From Streptomyces sp. H39-S7 (GTDB taxonomy: Bacteria; Actinomycetota; Actinomycetes; Streptomycetales; Streptomycetaceae): DNA of 64,000 nucleotides. The translations under genes were made by a program, and so were the position numbers. Below, in pieces: positions 32,890 to 41,844 of this stretch. The stretch is from the NCBI RefSeq assembly GCF_027158205.1, contig NZ_JAPVLU010000001.1, positions 124,001-188,000 of the forward strand, written 5' to 3'. Below the pieces are notes generated by a model. The model ran no database searches. It was not told the DNA's origin and was given only the letters and a program-made list of their open reading frames with translations. How positions within the stretch are numbered: the stretch's first letter is position 1; every line of letters starts with the position of its first letter.

Positions 32890-35800
32890 TTATTCCTGCC
32901 GCTCCCGCTCAACATAGCTCACCCCCCGCGGTCGGTCGGGTGGGAACGTCGTGCGTCCCAAAGTGGTGTTCCACAGCTCGGCGATGGCGTCCGCGCGGGC
33001 GAAGTGCACGGCGGCCTCCTCGTCCCGGCCGAGGAGGCCGGCGAGCTCGCCGAGCGTGTACGCCACCGGCCGGATCGCCACGGTCGAGCCCGCGGCGAGC
33101 GGCGGTGTGCGGCCGTAGGGCAGCAGCGCCGCGTACAGCTCCGCGGCGCCCTCCTTCTCGCCGAGCGCCACCATGGCCATCGCGCGGAAGGTCGCGAAGA
33201 CCTTGAAGAAGTAGTCCGGCCGGATCGGCGGAACCTGCGCCAGCACCTGCCGCGCCTCGGCATGCAGCCCGGCGGCGGCCAGAGACGCGGCGAGCAGGTC
33301 GCAGGCCATCGGGCCGTAGTCGTCGAAGAGCCCGCGCGCCTGCGGTACGAACTCACCGCGCCGTCCCTGCCCGGCCCTGATCGTCGCGGTGGCGATCAGC
33401 AGGTAGCCATCGGCGTGCGGGGATCCCTGGCGGCCCATCCGGGCGGCCGCCTCGGCGTAGAGCCGTTCGGCGTCCGCCGCTCTGCCCTCGATGTGCGCGA
33501 ACGTCGCCAGCATGGTCTCGCCGACCGCGACGGGTCCTGGCATCCGGTAGGCGCGCGCCAGTTCCAGGCACTGCTCGTTGAGCCGGTGCGCGCCGGCGAC
33601 GTCGCCCCCGACCGCCGCGGCGGTCGACCGGACGCACAGCCCGAACCAGCGGTGGACCGGCAGGTCGTGCTCACGGCCGATCCGCTCGATCCGCTCCCCC
33701 ACCGACGCGCGTTCCCGCCACTCCAGCTCGGTGTCCAGCTCGCGGGCCAGCGTCGCGAGGGCCAGAGCCCGCAGCGCGGGGTCCCCCAGACGGTCCGCGA
33801 TCTCGACCGCCTCCTCGGCCGCCGCCCGCGCCCGGGGGTCCTGGCCGTCGGAGAGCTCGCCGCAGTACGCGTCCAGCAACCGGCAGCGCACCGCGGGTTC
33901 CAGGTCCGGCCGCTCCAGCAGGCGGCCGAGCGCGGTGACGACCGGCCCGTCGATCATGCCGTACGGGCGGCTCTGCCAGGGCGTCGGCTCGGTCCACGCG
34001 GTGAACGCGCGGATCAGCAGGTCGTCGCGGGCCGCGGCGGTGGCGAGGTCGACGGCCGTCCGGCGGGTCGCCCGCGCTTCCATGACCGCCCCGGCGCGTA
34101 CCTGGGCGCGCAACCGCCTGCCGAGCAGGTCGATCCGCTCGCCGTCCCGGTCCCCCGCACCGCCCGCGGGCACGCGCTCGAAGCACTCCAGCGCCTGCCC
34201 GAGCAGGACGGCGGCGACGTCGTGGGCGTAGCGGCCCTCGGCGAGAGCGGCCGCGCGAACGCAGTAGTCGACGGCCTTCGCCGCCGTGGCCGAGGACGCC
34301 GCTCGCGCGTGGTGGTGGGCCAGCGCGGAGACGTCGTCCGGCGCGAGCAGTTCCAGGCTCGCCGCGATCCTGCCGTGCATGCGGGTGGCGCGCAGCCGGC
34401 TCAGGTCGGCCAGCAGCGTGTCCCTGACCAGCGCGTGGGCGAAGCGGACGCGTCCCGGCGCGGGCTCGGTGAGCAGCCCTGCGACGAGTCCGGTCTCCAG
34501 CGCGCCGAGAACCCCGTCCTCGCCGGTGTCCGCGGCGCCGACCAGTACCTCGACGTCCGCCTCGCGACCCGCGACGGCGGCCAGCCGCAGCAGGGCCACC
34601 GCCGCCTCGGGGAGGCGTCCGAGCCGGCGGCGCAGCACGTCCCGCACCCCTTCCGGCACGTCGGACAGCGCCACCAGCGCGCCCTCGCTCCCCAGCAGCC
34701 GGGCGCTCTCGCGGACGTAGAAGGGGTTGCCTCCGGTGCGCTCGGCGAGCGACGCGAGCGTTTCCGCGTCCACCGGTGCCTCACCCGCCGCACCGGTCAC
34801 CGCGCCGATCACTTCCGCGACGGCCGGTCCGGACAGTCCGCGCAGCGGGACCCGCAGCGGCGACCGCCGCGCCAGGGCCGCCAGCCCGTCGGTGAGCGGC
34901 CCCCCGAGCTCGTCCGGCCGGTACGCGGCCACGAACAGGACGCGGGCGCCCGGCGCCATGTCGACCAGCCCCGTCAGCATCGCGAGGGTCTCGGCGTCGG
35001 CCCAGTGCAGGTCGTCCAGCATGACGGCCACCGGCCGCTCGGCGGCCACCGTCTCCAGCCACTGCCGGGCCGCCTGGTGCAGCCGGAACCGGCCCACGGC
35101 GGTGTCCCCCTGAGCGAGGGGCCCGGTGGGGGATCCGTCGGGCGGGGCGTCGGACAGCAGCGGGGCCAGCTCGGCGGCCGTCCCGGACGGCGGCGGGAGC
35201 TCGGCGGCGACGGTCCGCAGCGCCTCGGCCCAGGCCCACGCGGGCGGCGCGCCCTCGGCGTCGGTGGTGCGGCCGAGCGCGACGAGCCAGCCGTCACGTC
35301 GCAGCAGGTGCCCGAACCGTTCCAGCAGCGCCGACTTGCCCATCCCCGCTTCGCCGGTCACCAGCGCGACCCCCGGTCCGGCGCGGAGCGCCCGGTCCGC
35401 GGCGGCCGCGAGCAGCTCCAGTTCGGAGGCGCGTCCGACGAACAGGTCGCTCTCAGCGGTCTGTTGGCCGGGGCCGGCCGGAGGACGGGGCTCGCCGAGC
35501 GCACCGGGCGGCGCGTCCGTGGCGGCGCGCAGCACCTCCACTCGTTGGGCGAGGACGGCCTCTTCGAGCTCGGTCAGGGCGGCGCCGGGATCCAGGCCGA
35601 CCTCGGCGGCGAGGACCGCGCGGGCCCGCCGGAGGGTGGCCAGCGCGTCGGCCTGCCGGCCCGCGGCCCAGAGCGCCAGGGCATGCAGCCGCCAGCCCTC
35701 CTCGCGCAACGGCTCGTCACGGGTGAGCAGTTCGGCCTCGGGGACAGCCCCCGACGCGGCGCCGGAGCGCAGCCCCGCGGCGATGCGGAGCTCACGGGCG

Positions 35801-36291
35801 CTCCTGCGGAGTTCCTCCAGACGCGCGGTCTCGGCGCGCGCCCACGGTTCGTCGGCCGCCTCCGCGTAGGCCGGGCCCTGCCAGAGCGACAGCGCCTCCT
35901 CCAGCAGCCGGCCCGACTCCCGCGGCCGCGTGGTGAGCACATCGCGCGCGTCGTGCAGCAGCCGCTCGAAGCGCCAGGCGTCGACCGCGTCCTCGGGCAA
36001 CCGCAGCGCGTAGCCGGGCGGCGCGCTGACCAGCAGCTTCGCCGGGGTACGCGGGGCCCGGCCGGGCTCGAGGAGCCGGCGCAGGTTCGAGACGTACGCC
36101 TGCAGCGACGTCACCGCCTGGGCGGGCGCCGCGTCCTGCCAGAGGTCGTCGACCATCCGGTCGACGGGGACGACCTGGCCGCGCGCCGCCACCAGCAGGG
36201 CGAGGACCGACCGCTGCCTGCGGCCGCCGAGCGGAACGGGCTCCCCGTCCCGCTCGGCCCCGAAGGAACCGAGCACGCGTATGCACACCAT
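32890..36291 (-). CDS. SARP-type regulator with AAA ATPase and TPR-like C-terminus
   Basis: A 1133-residue regulator of the AfsR/large-SARP type. Residues about 1-95 are an OmpR-like winged helix (VCIRVLGSFGAERDGEPVPL, then LLVAARGQVVPVDRMVDDLW). About 100-250 is the bacterial transcriptional activation domain (DAWRFERLLHDARDVL). The ATPase has Walker A TGEAGMGKSALL and Walker B VMLDDLHWAD. The last half is helical and TPR-like. Such proteins activate secondary metabolism or development. Four 11-bp direct repeats lie upstream at 36,342-36,386. The ATG at 36,291 gives the best domain start. Confidence 0.9.
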   Translation of the reverse strand: MVCIRVLGSFGAERDGEPVPLGGRRQRSVLALLVAARGQVVPVDRMVDDLWQDAAPAQAVTSLQAYVSNLRRLLEPGRAPRTPAKLLVSAPPGYALRLPEDAVDAWRFERLLHDARDVLTTRPRESGRLLEEALSLWQGPAYAEAADEPWARAETARLEELRRSARELRIAAGLRSGAASGAVPEAELLTRDEPLREEGWRLHALALWAAGRQADALATLRRARAVLAAEVGLDPGAALTELEEAVLAQRVEVLRAATDAPPGALGEPRPPAGPGQQTAESDLFVGRASELELLAAAADRALRAGPGVALVTGEAGMGKSALLERFGHLLRRDGWLVALGRTTDAEGAPPAWAWAEALRTVAAELPPPSGTAAELAPLLSDAPPDGSPTGPLAQGDTAVGRFRLHQAARQWLETVAAERPVAVMLDDLHWADAETLAMLTGLVDMAPGARVLFVAAYRPDELGGPLTDGLAALARRSPLRVPLRGLSGPAVAEVIGAVTGAAGEAPVDAETLASLAERTGGNPFYVRESARLLGSEGALVALSDVPEGVRDVLRRRLGRLPEAAVALLRLAAVAGREADVEVLVGAADTGEDGVLGALETGLVAGLLTEPAPGRVRFAHALVRDTLLADLSRLRATRMHGRIAASLELLAPDDVSALAHHHARAASSATAAKAVDYCVRAAALAEGRYAHDVAAVLLGQALECFERVPAGGAGDRDGERIDLLGRRLRAQVRAGAVMEARATRRTAVDLATAAARDDLLIRAFTAWTEPTPWQSRPYGMIDGPVVTALGRLLERPDLEPAVRCRLLDAYCGELSDGQDPRARAAAEEAVEIADRLGDPALRALALATLARELDTELEWRERASVGERIERIGREHDLPVHRWFGLCVRSTAAAVGGDVAGAHRLNEQCLELARAYRMPGPVAVGETMLATFAHIEGRAADAERLYAEAAARMGRQGSPHADGYLLIATATIRAGQGRRGEFVPQARGLFDDYGPMACDLLAASLAAAGLHAEARQVLAQVPPIRPDYFFKVFATFRAMAMVALGEKEGAAELYAALLPYGRTPPLAAGSTVAIRPVAYTLGELAGLLGRDEEAAVHFARADAIAELWNTTLGRTTFPPDRPRGVSYVERERQE

Positions 36292-36341
36292 GTCGCCGCA
36301 CATCGTAAGCGGCTGCGGATCTTGCCCGTACGGGAATTCCG

Positions 36342-36386
36342 AGTCCGGTTCCAGTCCCGTTCCAAGTCCGGTTCCAAGTCCCTTCC
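36342..36386. promoter_or_regulatory. Four tandem 11-bp direct repeats, candidate SARP-binding site
   Basis: Consecutive copies read AGTCCGGTTCC (36,342), AGTCCCGTTCC (36,353), AGTCCGGTTCC (36,365) and AGTCCCTTCC (36,377). Direct repeats spaced at about one helical turn are the known binding pattern of SARP regulators. They sit in the divergent gap between the SARP-type gene (starts 36,291, minus) and the hemerythrin gene (starts 36,413, plus), so both could be controlled. Confidence 0.65.
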
Positions 36387-36412
36387 AGGAGCCGCCGACG
36401 AGGCTTACCCAC

Positions 36413-37093
36413 ATGACAACACGCAGCGCATCTCCCAAGCCCGACGCCCGCCCCGACACCCACGGCATGGTGGTCATCCACCGCGGACTCCGCCGCGAGT
36501 CACGGCTCCTCGCGGAGCTCATCGCCGCCGTCGCCCCGGGCGACACCGCACGGGCCCGGGTGCTCGCCACGCACTTCCGCGACTACCTGCTCGGGCTGTC
36601 CAACCACCACCACGGCGAGGACGACCACCTCTGGCCGCCGCTGCTGGCCCGGGTCGACATCGAGGCGGATCTGGTCCTGCGGATGGAGGCCCAGCACGAA
36701 GGCGTCGCCGCGACGCTGGCCCGGGCCGAGGCGGCGCTGCCCGGCTGGGAAGCCACGGCGGGCGAGGCGGAGCGCGACGTGCTGGTGGCCGCGCTCACCG
36801 AACACCGCGTGGTCCTCGTCGAGCACCTGGACGAGGAGGAGGAGTCACTGCTCCCGCTCGCCGCACGGCACCTGTCCGTGGCGGAGTGGGACCTGCTGGG
36901 CGAGCACTTCCTGGAGAGCACACCCAAGCCCAAGCTGCTGTTCTTCCTCGGCATGGTCCTCGAAGAGGCCGACGCGACGGAGCGCGCGACGATCCTCGGC
37001 GCGCTGCCGCTGCCGGCCCGGCTGCTCTGGTACGCCGTCGGCCGCCCCGCGTACACCCGCAGGATGCGCCGTATCCGCAACACCGCCCGCTGA
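36413..37093 (+). CDS. Hemerythrin HHE domain protein
   Basis: A 226-residue cytosolic protein with a non-haem di-iron four-helix bundle. Metal ligands are seen in MVVIHRGLRRE, NHHHGEDDHLWPPL, RMEAQHEGV and LTEHRVVLVEHLDEEEESLL. Such proteins sense or bind oxygen, nitric oxide or iron. The C-terminal region (FLESTPKPKLLFFLGMVLEE) is typical of actinobacterial members. It is divergent from the SARP gene and 33 bp ahead of the DUF4267 gene, probably in one operon. Confidence 0.85.
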   Translation: MTTRSASPKPDARPDTHGMVVIHRGLRRESRLLAELIAAVAPGDTARARVLATHFRDYLLGLSNHHHGEDDHLWPPLLARVDIEADLVLRMEAQHEGVAATLARAEAALPGWEATAGEAERDVLVAALTEHRVVLVEHLDEEEESLLPLAARHLSVAEWDLLGEHFLESTPKPKLLFFLGMVLEEADATERATILGALPLPARLLWYAVGRPAYTRRMRRIRNTAR

Positions 37094-37125
37094 ACACCGA
37101 CACCTTCCCGCAGAGGAGAACTGCC

Positions 37126-37584
37126 ATGAACCGCAAGCACATCGCCACCGCCCTCGCCGTCCTGGGCGGCGCGTTCATCATCTACGTCGGCCTCAGCTAC
37201 CTGCTCGCTCCCCAGACGACCGCGTCCGGATTCGGTGTCCCGACCTGGCCGCAGGAGGATGGCACGGCCTTCCTCGCCGTCAAGGGCGTGCGGGACATCG
37301 GCACGGGCCTGGTCATCTTCGCGCTGCTGCTGACCGGGTACCGGAAGGCGCTGGGCTGGGCGATGCTGGCGATCGCGTTCATCCCCGCCGGGGACATGGT
37401 GATCGTGCTGAGCCACGACGGTCCGGCCGGCACCGCGTACGGGGTCCACGGCCTCGCCGCCGTCCTGGTCGCGGTGACCGCCGGGCTGCTCCTGCGCGAG
37501 CGCCCTGTCCCGGCTGCCACCACGGCCGCCGGGCCGGCCGACCGGGGGGTTTCCCGGCCGGCCGACCCGGCTCTCAAGCGGTGA
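37126..37584 (+). CDS. DUF4267 membrane protein
   Basis: A 152-residue membrane protein with about four helices (TALAVLGGAFIIYVGLSYLL; IGTGLVIFALLLTGY; ALGWAMLAIAFIPAGDMVIV; VHGLAAVLVAVTAGLLL). The VKGVRDIGTGL segment between helices is characteristic of DUF4267. The AGAGGAG site lies 7 bases before ATG. Function is unknown. It is probably transcribed with the hemerythrin gene and ends 21 bp before the convergent secreted enzyme gene. Confidence 0.75.
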   Translation: MNRKHIATALAVLGGAFIIYVGLSYLLAPQTTASGFGVPTWPQEDGTAFLAVKGVRDIGTGLVIFALLLTGYRKALGWAMLAIAFIPAGDMVIVLSHDGPAGTAYGVHGLAAVLVAVTAGLLLRERPVPAATTAAGPADRGVSRPADPALKR

Positions 37585-37605
37585 CGTCGATCCGTCGCGG
37601 CACCG

Positions 37606-39651
37606 TCACCACGCGGACGGTGCCGGCGGTACCACCACCGGCGGACGGTCGTCGCAGGTGATGGTGTTCGGCAGCTCCCAGGGTGCGAGCCAGGGACCGG
37701 TCGTGCCGCCGCCGTCGTTGCCGCCGAGGTCGGTCAGGGAGAACTCCGAGCCGGCGGGCGTGAAGTGGAACGAGCCGCAGTTGTTGACCCCGACCGCGCC
37801 GACGTTGCGGGCGTCGACGTTCTCGAAGGTCGACGACCCCGCTGCTCGGCCGCTGACCACCGAAGTGCCCGTGCCGTCGACCCTGATGTCCTTGAAGTGG
37901 ACGTTCGTGATCGAGTACAGGTCCTTCACCGGCCAGTCCGAGACCAGCATGATCGCGTTGTAGGTGTTGTCGAGGAAGTGGTCCCCGGTCACCCGGATGT
38001 CCGCGTCGATGTTCTTCTCCAGCGCGAAGAACCAGATCGCCCCGAGCCCGATGTTCCAGTTCAGTTCGTACGTGCCGGCGCGGACCGTGGTGTTGTCGGT
38101 GATCCAGAGGTGCCCGGTGAACGCCTCGGAGCCGAAGCGCGAGCCGACCTGGAGGGCGCTGCCCTCCCGGACCGGGTCGGCGATCAGGTTGTTCGAGACC
38201 GTGTTGTCGGTACCGCCGTAGATCGCGATGCCGTTGGCGAGCACCGGCGTCTGCACGGTGTTGTGGTCGAACGTGTTGTTCGCGTTCCCGGTCTTCTCCG
38301 ACCACATGGCGAGGCCGTCGTCACCCGAGTTGCGGATGAAGTTGTTCGCGACGAGCGAGTGCGTGACGCCCGTGTGAAAGTTGAGGCCGTCGGCGATCTG
38401 GTCGGTGATGACGTTGTTGGTGATCCGCAGGTTCGTCATCGGCCCGTCGAACCACATGCCCACCTTGGTGTGGTGGAGGTAGAGCCCGTCGATCGTCGAG
38501 TCGCTCAGCGCCCCGCCGACCCCGTTCACCTGGTCGGTGTCGACGCGGTCGCGCACGTCGCCCTCGACGGCGAAGCCGGAGAGGTGGACGTCGGTACTGC
38601 CGCCGGCCGCCGCGTCCTTGCCGTAGAAGCCGACGCCCGTGTGGGCCGGACCCAGGTCCGCCTGGTGGCCCTTGATGATCGTGTACCAGCTGCCCGCGCC
38701 CTCGATCGTCACGTCGTCGACGATGATGTGGCGGTTCACCTGGTACGTGCCCGGCGGGATGTACACCTTGAGGTGCGTCCGCTTCGCGAAGGCGATCGCC
38801 CGGTCGATCGCGTCGGCCGCGTCTCGCCGGCCCGACGGGTCCGCGCCGAACGCCAGCACGTTCGCCGCGACGAGGGCGACGTGCGGGGCGCCCACGAGCT
38901 GGGAGTCGAGCAGGTCGATGGTGGTGGTCGAGGCCTTGCTCCCGGCGGGAACCGTGAGCCGCACCTTGTCGCCCGCGCGGTACTTCCTGCCGAGCGTCAG
39001 GCGCTGCTCGTCGTAGAAGTGGTTCGGCCGGAACGGCGTCGCGAACACCGGGGCGGGTGTCGTCGCGGCGGGCACGCAGGCGCACTCGGTGACCCAGTAG
39101 TCGGGGTGCAGCAGTCCGGCGTCCGGGTCGTTCGAGAACGGATACTGGTTGTACAGCCAGGCGTACTGCGACGTCAGGGTCGCGGTGGTCCGGTTCTTGC
39201 CGTTCACCGTGACGTCGAGCGGCGCGGTGATCCCGCCGCCGCCCGGCGCGTCCGGAATGCTGTAGCGCACGGTGATCGCGTCGGCGGCGGCCGGCAGCGT
39301 GAACTCGACGTACTGACCTGGCGTCAGCGAGACCGCCTTACGGCCGGAGGCCTCCGCCGCCAGCGTGTAGGCGGTACGGTCCGGGCCGATGACGGTGCCG
39401 TCGGTCGTGGCGTTCTCCGCCTCCTGCTCGGCGAATCCCACGTTCGCGCCCCGGCCGGCGACGAGCGCCGGATCGAGCGCGGCACGCGTGACCACGGGTC
39501 CGCCGCCCGCGGCAGGTCCCGCCGACGCCGTCCCACCGGCCAGCACGCTGAGTCCCATGACCGCCGCGGTCGCCGAGGCGACCGCGAGCACGGCTCTTCG
39601 CCGCGGCCCGCGCGGCCACTTCGCCCCAACACGTGTGATGTTCCGTGACAT
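37606..39651 (-). CDS. Secreted right-handed beta-helix enzyme (GH28/GH55-related)
   Basis: A 681-residue exported protein. A Tat-like or Sec signal (RRRAVLAVASATAAVMGLSV ... TASA) is followed by a carbohydrate-binding-like domain (YVEFTLPAAADAITVRYSIP). A pectate-lyase-type parallel beta-helix begins at NVLAFGADPSGRRDAADAID with repeated coils (LRITNNVITDQIADGLNFHT, NNFIRNSGDDGLAMWS). This architecture occurs in mycodextranase-like and glucan-acting enzymes. It probably cuts or binds an extracellular polysaccharide, which fits the nearby exopolysaccharide operon. The substrate is not predictable. Confidence 0.8.
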   Translation of the reverse strand: MSRNITRVGAKWPRGPRRRAVLAVASATAAVMGLSVLAGGTASAGPAAGGGPVVTRAALDPALVAGRGANVGFAEQEAENATTDGTVIGPDRTAYTLAAEASGRKAVSLTPGQYVEFTLPAAADAITVRYSIPDAPGGGGITAPLDVTVNGKNRTTATLTSQYAWLYNQYPFSNDPDAGLLHPDYWVTECACVPAATTPAPVFATPFRPNHFYDEQRLTLGRKYRAGDKVRLTVPAGSKASTTTIDLLDSQLVGAPHVALVAANVLAFGADPSGRRDAADAIDRAIAFAKRTHLKVYIPPGTYQVNRHIIVDDVTIEGAGSWYTIIKGHQADLGPAHTGVGFYGKDAAAGGSTDVHLSGFAVEGDVRDRVDTDQVNGVGGALSDSTIDGLYLHHTKVGMWFDGPMTNLRITNNVITDQIADGLNFHTGVTHSLVANNFIRNSGDDGLAMWSEKTGNANNTFDHNTVQTPVLANGIAIYGGTDNTVSNNLIADPVREGSALQVGSRFGSEAFTGHLWITDNTTVRAGTYELNWNIGLGAIWFFALEKNIDADIRVTGDHFLDNTYNAIMLVSDWPVKDLYSITNVHFKDIRVDGTGTSVVSGRAAGSSTFENVDARNVGAVGVNNCGSFHFTPAGSEFSLTDLGGNDGGGTTGPWLAPWELPNTITCDDRPPVVVPPAPSAW

Positions 39652-39839
39652 CGCCTGCTCGTTTCTCTCGGGAGGACGCGTCTCTCGGAGGGCGCGCCGG
39701 AGACCCGCAAGGCGAAGCGGTGCCATGAGGGTGAGGTGACAGTAGGACCGCACTCGCGGTTCCACAAGGTTCCTAACGAAGATTTCCGCCGACTTGCCTT
39801 CTAGATGCGGCTGTTCATCAAATTCTTGCGTCAGCTCGC

Positions 39840-40808
39840 TTACTTCGTTGCGCCGGGGGCGCCGGGGGCACCGGGACGGCCGCCGGTGTGCAGCCCGTAG
39901 CGGTTCCACAGGAAGCGCTGGACGAAGAGGGTGGCGGTGCCCGCGAGGAACATCCCGGCGAGGTTCAGGCCGAGTTGCTGGAACGAGGCGGCGACCTCCT
40001 GCCAGTGGGCGAGGGCGATCGCGACGGCGATGTTGCCCGCCGCCGGCACGGTGGTGACCGAGATGAAGACCCCCACGAGGGCCGAGGACTTGCCCGCCGT
40101 CATCGACAGGATTCCCGCGACGCCGGCGAGGAGCGCCACGATGAACGACCACTTGTCCGGGTGGACGATGAAATCCGTCAGCGGTCGGTCGTCCAGCATG
40201 TCCGGAGTGATCCAGCCCAGCAGCCGGCCCGCGACCGCGCACGCCAGGGTGATCGTGATGGCGGCGGCGAACCCGACGGTCAGCGTGCGCACCGCCGTGC
40301 CGATCAGCCGCAGGTCGCCGCGCAGCACCCCGAAGCAGACCGCCGCCACCGGCCCGAACTCGGGGCCCAGCACCATCGCGCCGACGATCAGGATCGGCTG
40401 GTCCAGCAGCGCGCCGATCGCCGCGATCTGCGTCGCGAGCGCGAGGAAGGCCAGGAACGCCCAGGTGAGCCGGGTCTCCGCGGCGGTGCGCGCGGCCAGC
40501 TGCTCCCAGACGACGGCGTCGTCGGGGTCTCCCGGCGCGACCTCCTCGGCTCGCTCCGCGGCGGCCGAGATCGACAGGTACAACTCCTCGACGGTGATTC
40601 CGCCGCTGTCCTTCAGCCCCAGCCCGCGCAGCTGCGTGAGCACGCCGTTGGCCGCCTCCCTGGCCACGTCGAACTCGATGAAGTCACCCGGGGGCTCGTA
40701 CGCGGCGCCGGGCAGCCTGATCACGTTCACGACCGCGGGGCAGTCGGTGGCGATCCTCAGCACCTCGTCGGTGCGTTCCACGGGACTGATCACTCGTACA
40801 TGCAGCAC
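39840..40808 (-). CDS. DUF389 membrane protein
   Basis: A 322-residue protein. The N-terminal soluble domain (LHVRVISPVERTDEVLRIAT) is an ACT/PII-like fold typical of DUF389. It is followed by about six membrane helices, among them TWAFLAFLALATQIAAIGAL, the conserved QPILIVGAMVLGPEFGPVAA and SALVGVFISVTTVPAAGNIA. The VGAMVLGPEFGP signature is diagnostic. Function is unknown. The start is GTG 40808; the ribosome site is not obvious. Confidence 0.85.
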   Translation of the reverse strand: MLHVRVISPVERTDEVLRIATDCPAVVNVIRLPGAAYEPPGDFIEFDVAREAANGVLTQLRGLGLKDSGGITVEELYLSISAAAERAEEVAPGDPDDAVVWEQLAARTAAETRLTWAFLAFLALATQIAAIGALLDQPILIVGAMVLGPEFGPVAAVCFGVLRGDLRLIGTAVRTLTVGFAAAITITLACAVAGRLLGWITPDMLDDRPLTDFIVHPDKWSFIVALLAGVAGILSMTAGKSSALVGVFISVTTVPAAGNIAVAIALAHWQEVAASFQQLGLNLAGMFLAGTATLFVQRFLWNRYGLHTGGRPGAPGAPGATK

Positions 40809-40848
40809 GACGCCATTGTGCCCGCGGTCCCGCCGCTCTCCCGCGCCG

Positions 40849-41811
40849 TCAGGCGGAGGCGTACCGGGCCGCCAGTGCGCGGGAGGTCTCGGCCAGACGG
40901 GAGCGCAGCTCCGGGGGGCCGAGGACTTCGACGTCGGTGCCGAGGGCGAGGAACGCTCCGTGGGCGTGGTCGAGGGACTCGATGGGGAGGACCGCGCGCG
41001 TCCAGCCGTCCGGTTCCGGGGTCCCGGTGGCGGCGAGGGCGCGGGCGACGGCCCCGGTGAGCCGGGTCGCGGCGCCCGGCGCGAGCCGGACCAGGGCCTC
41101 GCCCCGGTGCAGGCGGGCGTGGAAGTCCGCCTGGTAGCGCTGCCAGTAGCCGGCCAGATCGAAGTCGCCGGGAGGCTGGACCTCCTCGTCGAGCACCGTG
41201 AGTTCGAGGATCTGGTCGACGCGGTAGGGGTACGGGCCCGGTCCCGCGACGAGGTACCAGCGGCCCGCCTTGAGCACCAGTCCGTACGGCTCCAGCCGCC
41301 GGTCGACATCGGTCGGCGCCTTCCAGCGGCGGTAGCGGACGTCGAGCACCCGGCCGCGCCACACCGCGTCCGCGACCCTCGGCAGGTGCGGGACCTCGTC
41401 GTCCTCCGCGTACCAGCCGGGCGCGTCGAGGTGGAACCTGAACCGCATGCGTTCGGCCTGGGCGCGCAGTTCGGGCGGGAGCGCCGCGCGCAGTTTGAGC
41501 TGGGCGCCCGCGAGGGCGGAGCCGAGTCCCAGCTCGGCGGCGGGGCCCGGCATGCCGGAGAGGAAGAGCGCTTCCGCCTCGCCCGCGCTCAGTCCGGTCA
41601 GCCGGGTGCGGTAGCCGGCGAGGAGCTGGTAGCCGCCGGCGTGCCCGGCGTCGCCGTAGAGCGGGACGCCCGCCGCGTGCAGCGCGTCGACGTCCCGGTA
41701 GACGGTCCGCACCGACACCTCCAGCTCCTGCGCGAGCTGGGCGGCCGTCATCCGCCCGCGGGTCTGGAGCAGCAGGAGGACGGAGAGCAGACGGCTGGAC
41801 TTCACTGACAC
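40849..41811 (-). CDS. WYL-domain (YafY-type) transcriptional regulator
   Basis: A 320-residue regulator. The N-terminal HTH (SRLLSVLLLLQTRGRMTAAQ, LAQELEVSVRTVYRDVDAL) is followed by WYL and WCX domains (RVLDVRYRRWKAPTDV; LKAGRWYLVAGPG). Such regulators often sense small ligands and control a divergent gene. A perfect 13-bp palindrome overlaps its own start (GTG 41811, or GTG 41805) and the divergent promoter, so autoregulation is likely. Confidence 0.9.
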   Translation of the reverse strand: MSVKSSRLLSVLLLLQTRGRMTAAQLAQELEVSVRTVYRDVDALHAAGVPLYGDAGHAGGYQLLAGYRTRLTGLSAGEAEALFLSGMPGPAAELGLGSALAGAQLKLRAALPPELRAQAERMRFRFHLDAPGWYAEDDEVPHLPRVADAVWRGRVLDVRYRRWKAPTDVDRRLEPYGLVLKAGRWYLVAGPGPYPYRVDQILELTVLDEEVQPPGDFDLAGYWQRYQADFHARLHRGEALVRLAPGAATRLTGAVARALAATGTPEPDGWTRAVLPIESLDHAHGAFLALGTDVEVLGPPELRSRLAETSRALAARYASA

Positions 41812-41827
41812 AAGGTGTCAGTGAAGT
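41799..41827. promoter_or_regulatory. Perfect 13-bp palindrome, operator of the WYL regulator
   Basis: ACTTCACTGACAC (41,799-41,811), spacer AAG, GTGTCAGTGAAGT (41,815-41,827). The two arms are exact complements. The palindrome lies between the divergent regulator (start 41,811) and the two-gene operon starting at 41,845 and could switch both. Confidence 0.85.
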
Positions 41828-41844
41828 GGGCCTACGGTCCAGCC

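Noticed and set aside
32182..37584. An 1800-codon open frame on the plus strand
   Set aside because: It is the antisense shadow of the SARP-ATPase and RpiR genes; only its last part (from 37,126) is a real gene. High-GC DNA gives long false frames.
37765..39648. A 627-codon plus-strand frame opposite the beta-helix enzyme
   Set aside because: Its composition is Val/Arg/Gly shadow sequence without signal peptide or domains, whereas the minus strand encodes a clear secreted enzyme.
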